Shown here in pieces: positions 25,631 to 32,068 of a DNA stretch of 32,068 nt; the stretch's first letter is position 1, and the number at the start of each line of letters is the position of its first letter. The position numbers were made by a program, and so were the translations under genes. The notes below the pieces were generated by a model. That model saw only the letters and a program-made list of their open reading frames with translations. It did no database searches and was not told the origin of the DNA. The stretch comes from Chloroflexota bacterium (GTDB lineage: Bacteria > Chloroflexota > Dehalococcoidia > Lucifugimonadales > Lucifugimonadaceae): NCBI GenBank assembly GCA_030831265.1, contig JAURLM010000039.1, positions 1 to 32,068 of the forward strand. Reading direction: 5' to 3'.

Positions 25631-27400
25631 CTACCAGACCGCTGCGTCTCCGTCCCTTCTGGGGTCTGAGGCAGCCATCAGCGACCGGCTTTCGGGGTGA
25701 ACCCTGATCGCGCCTTCACTGCCGTTGCCTTCAAAATCCCCGACCACTTTCACGTTGTGGCCGCGCGAGCGTAGCTGATCGACTGTTTCACCAGGAACCC
25801 GGTCTTCAATGCTCAACTCATCTCGTTCCGCGTGCGGATATGTGGAATCTGTCCGAGCCTGGAAGTGTGTCCAGCGAGGGCCTTCGATAGCTTCGGCCAC
25901 GTTAAGGCCGTAGTCAAACACGCCTGTGACTACTTGCAGGTTGGTTTGAACCTGCGTATCGCCACCGGGTGTACCGCAAACAAGTTCAAGATCACCTCCG
26001 ACCTCGGCAGGCGCGGAGAAAACCATTACTGGATTCATCGTGTGCCGTACGCGCTGGCCGGGTCGCAGGTGGTTGATGTGGTTCTCATCTATGTGCCAGT
26101 AGGTCATGCGGTTGTTCATGAGGATTCCGGTTGACCCGGCGATCAGGCACGAACCGAACATTGTCTGGATCGACTGCAACTCGCCGACGGAGTTGCCCCA
26201 GCGGTCTACCACGCAGAAGTGTGTAGTTTCGTTCCCGGCTGAAGTCGCAGGCTGGTGCGATTGACCTGATTGGCCGCGCCTGTAAAAGCGTTTTGTCTCG
26301 TCTGGTACGCGGTCCTGGAACGCCCAGGCATCTCCGGGTACAGGTTCAGGCATGGCGCGTTCAGCATGGATGTTGGCGAACCTGTTCGCTGCGTACTCTT
26401 TCGACAGCAGTCCTTCCATTGGAATATCCACGAATTCCGGATCGGCGATGTATGCCTCGCGATCGGCAAAGGCGAGTCTTTTTGCCTCGACCATCATGTG
26501 TATGGATTCGGCGGACAGATAGGGATACTTTGCCGGGTCGACCTGCTCAAACAGGTTCAGTTCCTGTAGCAGGACGTGGCCGGTGGAGTTTGGCGGAGCC
26601 TCGTAGACCGTGCGGCCTCGATATGTGGTGGAAATGGGGTCATCCCACCGAACCCGGTGCCGTTTGAAGTCCTCCATCGAAAGAAGGCCGCCGGATTGCT
26701 CGGAGAAACGGACCATCTCACGGGCGATCTCGCCCTTATAGAACGCATCACGACCATGTTCTGCAATCAGCCTGTATGTATGTGCGAGGTCAGGGTTGCG
26801 CCGTATCTCGCCCGGTTTAAGAGGCCGACCATTCGGGGCGAACACGGCAGCGGACGTTGGTGCAGTCATTAGCACGTTGTATTTGGCTGCTGAAGTGGCC
26901 TGGAAATGTGAAACCGGAACTCCATCCTCGCACAGCTCAATTGCCGGTTCGAGACAGGTTGCCAGGGGGAGGATGCCGTACTTTTCATGCGCAGACAGCA
27001 GGGCATCGACGATGCCTGGAACGGATATTGCAGTTGCGTGGGTCTGGGGGATGCCTTTGCCAAAGCGATCTGGTGTAGCGGAAAGTGGCGCTGCACCGGT
27101 GCCGTTGGCTACCTGCACCAGCTTACGGTCACGCATGTGGACCATGACGAAGCCGTCTCCACCAATGCTCGATCCCTGCGGTTCTGCGGGGCCGAGAGCG
27201 AAACCGACAGTCACGGCTGCGTCCACCGCGTTTCCCCCGCGCATCAGGGTTTGTAAACCTGCCTGTGCGGCTAACGGGTGATTCGCAACAACTGCGCCCT
27301 TGCCTCCCATGCGAACCGGACGATATGACTGGCCGCGTTCGCCGTGCGGCGTCCGGTTCTTCATGTGGTGGTCAGAGTCTGAGCTTGAACGAACCGGCAT
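25631..27400 (-). CDS. ggt: Gamma-glutamyltransferase family (Ntn hydrolase)
   Basis: GAVVANHPLAAQAGLQTLMRGGNAVDAAVTVGFAL, nucleophile motif NETTHFCVVDRWGN, NNRMTYW, HTMNPVMVF, CGTPGGDTQVQ. Confidence 0.95.
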   Translation of the reverse strand: MPVRSSSDSDHHMKNRTPHGERGQSYRPVRMGGKGAVVANHPLAAQAGLQTLMRGGNAVDAAVTVGFALGPAEPQGSSIGGDGFVMVHMRDRKLVQVANGTGAAPLSATPDRFGKGIPQTHATAISVPGIVDALLSAHEKYGILPLATCLEPAIELCEDGVPVSHFQATSAAKYNVLMTAPTSAAVFAPNGRPLKPGEIRRNPDLAHTYRLIAEHGRDAFYKGEIAREMVRFSEQSGGLLSMEDFKRHRVRWDDPISTTYRGRTVYEAPPNSTGHVLLQELNLFEQVDPAKYPYLSAESIHMMVEAKRLAFADREAYIADPEFVDIPMEGLLSKEYAANRFANIHAERAMPEPVPGDAWAFQDRVPDETKRFYRRGQSGQSHQPATSAGNETTHFCVVDRWGNSVGELQSIQTMFGSCLIAGSTGILMNNRMTYWHIDENHINHLRPGQRVRHTMNPVMVFSAPAEVGGDLELVCGTPGGDTQVQTNLQVVTGVFDYGLNVAEAIEGPRWTHFQARTDSTYPHAERDELSIEDRVPGETVDQLRSRGHNVKVVGDFEGNGSEGAIRVHPESRSLMAASDPRRDGDAAVW

Positions 27401-27446
27401 GACCGTGTCTCCCGTGAATTCTGCGGTTTTAGGGCGGTATATACAT

Positions 27447-27480
27447 ACTGCCGCGCACGAATTTTCGCGTACGCGGCAGT
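27447..27480. promoter_or_regulatory. 34-bp near-perfect dyad between tetR-type gene and ggt (operator or hairpin)
   Basis: ACTGCCGCG-c-ACG-AATTTTCG-CGT-a-CGCGGCAGT; 12 of 13 arm positions pair. Confidence 0.6.
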
Positions 27481-27521
27481 CTAGCAGCGGGAGGGCGGTG
27501 GGATTGGACGAGAACCGAAGG

Positions 27522-28175
27522 CTATTTGCGTCCGAAGCGCAGACGGCCCCGCATTGACTCGACCAGGCCGAGGGCGGGACGAGTCATTCGGGTTTCGTAG
27601 GCTGCGAGTATGACGCTGAGGCCTTCGTTGTACTTGAGCAGGTTGTTTGTTGCAGCGGTGCTGACTGCCGCTGTTACGGCCGAGCCGTAGTTGTACGTCA
27701 TCAAAGTGAAATACAGCTCCTGCGCAGGTTCAACCTGAAATCCAGCCTGTGTTAGAACGCCTGTGACGGCGTTGCTGTACCGAGTCGAACCGGGGCCTGG
27801 CTGAGCAGATGTGGCTGCAACGTACGGCGTAATTTCCGGGTGCTTAAGAATCAGGTCACGGTGAGCCCGCAGGAGCGTGCGAACGCGGTCCTGCCATGTC
27901 AACGCGCCCAGTGTTCGCGTGTCAATGCTGCCCAGCAGCGCATCAGCAACGTGCTCTGCCAGTTCTTCCTTGTTCTTAACATGGGTGTACAGAGCCATTG
28001 GTGCTACACCTAGCACTTTGGCGACGCTGCGAATGGACAGTGCGCTAAAACCTTCAGAGCGCGCAACTGTGATCGCTGCCTGTTCGATTATGTCCCTGGA
28101 CAGCTTCTGCTTCTTCCCCCGGGGAGCTGCTCCCGTGCCTGTAGTTTCTGAACCGGGGATAGCTGCGGTCGCCAT
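27522..28175 (-). CDS. TetR-family transcriptional regulator
   Basis: LSRDIIEQAAITVARSEGFSALSIRSVAKVLGVAPMALYTHVKNKEELAEHVADALL: TetR N-terminal HTH. Confidence 0.95.
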   Translation of the reverse strand: MATAAIPGSETTGTGAAPRGKKQKLSRDIIEQAAITVARSEGFSALSIRSVAKVLGVAPMALYTHVKNKEELAEHVADALLGSIDTRTLGALTWQDRVRTLLRAHRDLILKHPEITPYVAATSAQPGPGSTRYSNAVTGVLTQAGFQVEPAQELYFTLMTYNYGSAVTAAVSTAATNNLLKYNEGLSVILAAYETRMTRPALGLVESMRGRLRFGRK

Positions 28176-28209
28176 GTTGGACTCCTGTGAAAAATATGGT
28201 CGGTGCTTG

Positions 28210-28242
28210 TCACCTCAATCTGCACACAGCAGTTCGAGGTGA
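28210..28242. promoter_or_regulatory. 33-bp dyad upstream of the TetR gene (candidate operator)
   Basis: TCACCTC-aAt-CTGC-ACACA-GCAG-tTc-GAGGTGA, concentric; 12 of 14 arm positions pair. Confidence 0.55.
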
Positions 28243-28264
28243 GTGTTTGGGCGTTTCGAGAATT

Positions 28265-28283
28265 CGTCGTACGGACAACGACG
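28265..28283. promoter_or_regulatory. Perfect 6-bp-arm inverted repeat in TetR/AKR divergent intergenic region
   Basis: CGTCGT-ACGGACA-ACGACG. Confidence 0.4.
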
Positions 28284-28406
28284 TGGTTGCGTCCAAGACT
28301 TTATACGGCGTACGCGTTGCGCCTTGCCGCTATGCAGTTCAAACGTAATTTGATTGTTTTTGTGAGTTCAGACAGGTAAATATGCTGGGATACACGGAAA
28401 CGGATG

Positions 28407-28439
28407 CCCGGAACCGGATAAAACGTGACCGTTACCGGG
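28407..28439. promoter_or_regulatory. 33-bp imperfect dyad upstream of AKR gene
   Basis: CCCGGaAcCGG-ATAAAACGTGA-CCGtTaCCGGG; 9 of 11 arm positions pair. Confidence 0.45.
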
Positions 28440-28549
28440 TGAGGCAGGTGTGTAGTAGCGCAGGGCAGGTACAAGCGTAGAATCTGACGGCTTGAAGCTG
28501 AAAAGTAAAAAACTTACAACGCACGGATAGACCATTCGGAGGTGACGGG

Positions 28550-29488
28550 ATGCGATACAGGCATTTGGGGGCATCAGGACTTGAGGTTTCCGAGATCGGG
28601 ATCGGGACGAACAATTTTGGGGCGAGGCTCGACGCAAAGAAGTCCGAGACCGTGGTTCATGCTGCACTCGACCAGGGAATAAACCTGTTTGACACGGCAA
28701 ACATATATACACATGGAGAGTCTGAGGAGCATCTCGGCAAGGCGCTCAAGGGGCGGCGGGACGAAGCCATCATCGCCACCAAGTTCGGGATGCTGTGGGC
28801 TGAAGGACCACACGGCAAAGGCGGCTCCCGCAAGCACATCATGGATTCGCTGGAAGGTTCTCTGAAGCGCCTGGGCACCGACTATATAGACCTGTACCAG
28901 ATTCATCGGCAGGACCTGTCGACGCCCATCGAGGAGACGATGCGGGCTCTGGATGACGCTGTACGTTCAGGCAAGGTGCGATACATAGGTTGCTCAAACT
29001 ACGATGGCTGGCGGCTGGCTGATGCCATGTGGACCTCCGAGCACTATGGACTGGCACGCTTCGTCAGCGCTCAGCCGGAGTATTCGATGCTTGTGCGTGA
29101 CATCGAAAAAGAGGTGCTCCCTGCATGCGCGCATTACGGGCTGGGCATCCTGCCATACTTCCCGCTGGCTCATGGCTTCCTGACCGGCAAGTACCGTCGA
29201 GGTGAACCGGTTCCAGAGGGAACACGCCTGGCTTTAACACCCGGGGCGCAGGGACGACGCCTGACTGACAAAAACTTCGATGTCCTGGAAGGGCTTGAGG
29301 CGTTCGTTGGTAAGAACAACAAGACGCTGGTCGAGCTGGCATTTGCATGGCTGCTGGGACACAAAGAGGTCAGCTCTGTAATCGCGGGGGCAAGCAACGC
29401 CGAGCAGGTGAAGCAGAACGCCGGTGCCGCAGAATGGCAGCTATCCGCGTCTGACATGGCTGAACTGGCGACGATACTGGACAGTTAG
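28550..29488 (+). CDS. Aldo/keto reductase
   Basis: MRYRHLGASGLEVSEIGIGTNNFG, GINLFDTANIYTHGESEEHLGKAL, IATKFG, YIDLYQIHR, IAGASNAEQV. Confidence 0.96.
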   Translation: MRYRHLGASGLEVSEIGIGTNNFGARLDAKKSETVVHAALDQGINLFDTANIYTHGESEEHLGKALKGRRDEAIIATKFGMLWAEGPHGKGGSRKHIMDSLEGSLKRLGTDYIDLYQIHRQDLSTPIEETMRALDDAVRSGKVRYIGCSNYDGWRLADAMWTSEHYGLARFVSAQPEYSMLVRDIEKEVLPACAHYGLGILPYFPLAHGFLTGKYRRGEPVPEGTRLALTPGAQGRRLTDKNFDVLEGLEAFVGKNNKTLVELAFAWLLGHKEVSSVIAGASNAEQVKQNAGAAEWQLSASDMAELATILDS

Positions 29489-29518
29489 CGAGTCTGGAAC
29501 GGCATGGTGGTTGGCGGG

Positions 29519-31144
29519 TCACTCAGTTGTGATCTCGCCGCCATCCTGTGCCACTGTTTCGCCGGCGACAGTCGTGTTACGAAGTATCACCTTGCCGTTA
29601 CCGCGGGCGAACACGTTTCCGCCTACCAGACCATCACCGTAGTCGCTTCCGCGCACATCACAGTTGATCAATATGATCACTGCATCGTCGTTGGCGATGA
29701 CATCTCCGGTGATAACGGAATCCGTGATTATCATTGTCACGCGCTCGGACGCTGATAGCACGTTGACTGTGCTGCGGACTATCTCGTAATGCGCATCGCC
29801 GGAGTTCACCGTCGATGCTGTGTAGTTGCTGTCCCTGATGATCAGCGTGTTGTCTGCAAAGACATTCGGCTCCCAGCCATAGACCGAGGTATTTATTAGG
29901 GTCAGGGACGCATCAGGTCCAATCCACCACTTATTCAGGTCGTAGTATCCGCTTTCCAGGCCGTCTATCTCTACGATCGCTTCTTCCCAAGGCCGTCCGG
30001 CGATAATGCCGATCGTGATTGCGTCAGAATCGCGGATCGTGATGTTTGAACCGGGCAGCACGTTGATGCCCCATCCATCCACCGTGACGTTGTTCATGAT
30101 GAGCGAAAATTCGATGCCGTTGATTGGCTGTGGGCCATATTTGAACAGATCAACGGATGTTGGTAGTGCTGTATCTACCGTCGAACCTCCGGGCAGGCAG
30201 AGTTCTACTTCCAGCTCCTGGGAGTTTTCGATGCTGACTGCAGAGCCATCGCACACAGTTCCGCCGAAGTAGTCCCAAGTGGTGATGTCAACGTCTGAGT
30301 TTCCACTCATGAACACCCACGTGTTGCAATTGCCAACGCCAATGTCCACCTGTTCAGCGTACAACGTGGCGTTTTCCAGGAATGAATAGTTGAATGAGCC
30401 GGTGCAGTTGGAGCCTACGGACGAGTTTTCGATAGTAACCCGACTGTGACCGGAGGCCGATACGCCGTACTGGAAAGCAAAATCTTTGACGTGCGTGACG
30501 AAAGAGTTGCGGATGATGAGCTGGGCATTGTCAGTGAGGGTGATGTTGCCCTCATGCAGGAACAGCGTGTCCTCAATGATCATCTGATCATTGCCGCTGA
30601 GGTTGATGTCACCGGTCTTTTCCAGGACCTGGTCAAAAATCACGAAATCGGCTGCCGCAATCTCAGAAACATCCTGGCCAGCGCGATAAGTGACCGCCCG
30701 CAACTTTGCAGGTTCGGTGAGAACGATCGGCTTTGTATATATAGTGCCGGTTTGTGGTGATGGACTGGTGCCGTCCAGCGTGTACAGCACTCGTGCGTCT
30801 GTCTCACCGCTTCTGATAGTTACCGTTTGCGGCGTGCCGAAAACGCCACCGCTGGAATCTATGTAGGGCGCGTCCAACGTCGGGAGCGGAGTTGGCGAAC
30901 TGGTAACGACCGCCAGCGTGGCGTCGTTTGTTGCGGCACTGGAGGCTTCACTTGTTGCTGTCGGTTTTGCAATCGTAGCGGTAGGTGCTTCGTAGTCAGT
31001 CGACGTGGTTGGAGCAACCTCAACCGTTCCGCTCACACCAGGTTGTCCGGAGGCAGAACCTTCCGCGTCACCGCCGCATGCTACTGCAAGCAGGAACAAG
31101 GAAATTGCTGTCAGCAATGGGAATATTCGTCTCAGCTTCGTCAT
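29519..31144 (-). CDS. Lipoprotein with chitobiase/hexosaminidase C-terminal-like domain and beta-helix-like repeats
   Basis: Signal + lipobox LFLLAVAC; Thr/Pro-rich stalk; TVTIRSGETDARVLYTLDGTSPSPQTGTIYTKPIVLTEPAKLRAVTYRAGQ (CHB_HEX_C-like); then many short beta-strand repeats (GNITLTDNAQLIIRNSFV, ASGHSRVTIENSSV, LPGSNITIRDSDAITI, GNGKVILRNTTVAGE). Confidence 0.85.
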   Translation of the reverse strand: MTKLRRIFPLLTAISLFLLAVACGGDAEGSASGQPGVSGTVEVAPTTSTDYEAPTATIAKPTATSEASSAATNDATLAVVTSSPTPLPTLDAPYIDSSGGVFGTPQTVTIRSGETDARVLYTLDGTSPSPQTGTIYTKPIVLTEPAKLRAVTYRAGQDVSEIAAADFVIFDQVLEKTGDINLSGNDQMIIEDTLFLHEGNITLTDNAQLIIRNSFVTHVKDFAFQYGVSASGHSRVTIENSSVGSNCTGSFNYSFLENATLYAEQVDIGVGNCNTWVFMSGNSDVDITTWDYFGGTVCDGSAVSIENSQELEVELCLPGGSTVDTALPTSVDLFKYGPQPINGIEFSLIMNNVTVDGWGINVLPGSNITIRDSDAITIGIIAGRPWEEAIVEIDGLESGYYDLNKWWIGPDASLTLINTSVYGWEPNVFADNTLIIRDSNYTASTVNSGDAHYEIVRSTVNVLSASERVTMIITDSVITGDVIANDDAVIILINCDVRGSDYGDGLVGGNVFARGNGKVILRNTTVAGETVAQDGGEITTE

Positions 31145-31319
31145 ACATTTATGGTCGATGTATCAATTTCTATATGTGTAGGCGTGAACCTGTATTCGCT
31201 GGGGGCTGAAGATGGTGTCAGCACCCAGATTTTTGACGAACACCAGCCAGGAAAACCAAACTTCGATGCTTGCGGTACGCTGTCATGCCAGTGAGCCGTG
31301 ACAATCCGAGGAGTTCAAA

Positions 31320-32068
31320 TTGACAGGTATGACCCGAATACTTGCCATTGACCAGGGCACGACATCTACTCGTGCAGTCGTGTTCGATGGCGATGCACAG
31401 CCTGTTGCCAGCGCGCAGGTGGAGCTGAGCCAGCACTTCCCGAAACCCGGGTGGGTGGAGCACGACCCGCTGGAGATTTTCGACGCCACGCTGGATGTTT
31501 CCCGTGCGGCTGTCGCCAAAGCCGGTATCGAGATGTCAGACATAACCTGCATCGGAATCACCAACCAGCGTGAAACAACCCTGCTGTGGGACCGCGCAAC
31601 GGGAAAGCCCGTCGCCAACGCCATCGTCTGGCAGGATCGGCGAACGGCCGAAATCTGCGAAGGGCTGGAAAGCCGCGGGCTCGCCGAGGACATTCGGCAG
31701 ATGACCGGCCTCGTCGTCGACCCGTACTTCTCCGGCACGAAACTGCGGTGGCTGCTCGATACCGTCGTTGACGGCCAGCAGCGGGCTGAAAGCGGCGAAC
31801 TGTGCTTCGGCACGGTGGATTCATGGCTCATGTACCGCCTCACCGGCGGGACAGTCCACGCCACGGACGTCACTAACGCCTCCCGCACCATGCTGTTGAA
31901 CCTGCATGACCTCTCGTGGGATCCCGAAATGTTCTCAATGCTGGATATACCTCGTGCTGTATTGCCTGAAGTGCTGCCATCTTCTGGAGAGTTCGGCGTG
32001 ACCAACGGCGACGTGTTCGGTGCGGATATACCAATCACCGGCGTTGCGGGTGACCAGCATGCCGCACT
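31320..32068 (+). CDS. glpK: Glycerol kinase, N-terminal part (truncated by window end)
   Basis: TTG 31320 (GAGGAG 6 nt upstream) or ATG 31329; MTRILAIDQGTTSTRAVVFDGDAQPVASAQVELSQHFPKPGWVEHDPLEIF...IGITNQRETTLLWDRATGKPVANAIVWQDRRT...GTVDSWLMYRLTGG...VAGDQHAA. Confidence 0.95.
   Translation, partial: MTGMTRILAIDQGTTSTRAVVFDGDAQPVASAQVELSQHFPKPGWVEHDPLEIFDATLDVSRAAVAKAGIEMSDITCIGITNQRETTLLWDRATGKPVANAIVWQDRRTAEICEGLESRGLAEDIRQMTGLVVDPYFSGTKLRWLLDTVVDGQQRAESGELCFGTVDSWLMYRLTGGTVHATDVTNASRTMLLNLHDLSWDPEMFSMLDIPRAVLPEVLPSSGEFGVTNGDVFGADIPITGVAGDQHAA

Noticed and set aside
31283-32038. 251-aa reverse-strand ORF
   Set aside because: Antisense to glycerol kinase, whose plus-strand frame has clear FGGY motifs.
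1-32068. CRISPR array, prophage, transposase, or defence island
   Set aside because: Read through both strands; no regularly spaced repeats, integrase, transposase, restriction-modification or toxin-antitoxin genes recognised.

Overview
The window is a gene-dense bacterial chromosome segment with about 26 likely protein genes. The gene mix suggests a Chloroflexota/SAR202-like genome, but this taxonomic guess is inference only. I saw no rRNA, tRNA, IS element, prophage or CRISPR array. Housekeeping and metabolic genes are purE-purK, trpB without trpA, a dCMP deaminase, the 5' part of glpK, an HpcH/HpaI aldolase, a MazG-like protein, a PIG-L deacetylase, two alpha/beta hydrolases, an SDR, a class III CoA-transferase, a Usp, an enolase-superfamily enzyme, a gamma-glutamyltransferase, a TetR regulator and an aldo/keto reductase. 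The least ordinary parts are: (1) a two-gene 'split' regulator at 1973-3016, with an excisionase/MerR-type HTH fused to a receiver that lacks its phospho-Asp, followed by a coiled-coil + OmpR-type winged helix protein, with inverted repeats just upstream; (2) a four-gene ABC system at 6520-~15080, with two very large paralogous FtsX-type permeases carrying embedded beta-sandwich-like domains and an ATPase with an AbrB-like C-terminal tail; (3) a TetR/AKR divergent intergenic region with three dyads, plus a 34-bp dyad between tetR and ggt; (4) three lipoproteins with Pro/Thr-rich stalks, one carrying a five-copy 9-residue repeat before a trypsin/PDZ protease and one carrying a chitobiase-like domain plus a right-handed beta-helix-like region. 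All domain calls are by eye; no searches were run.
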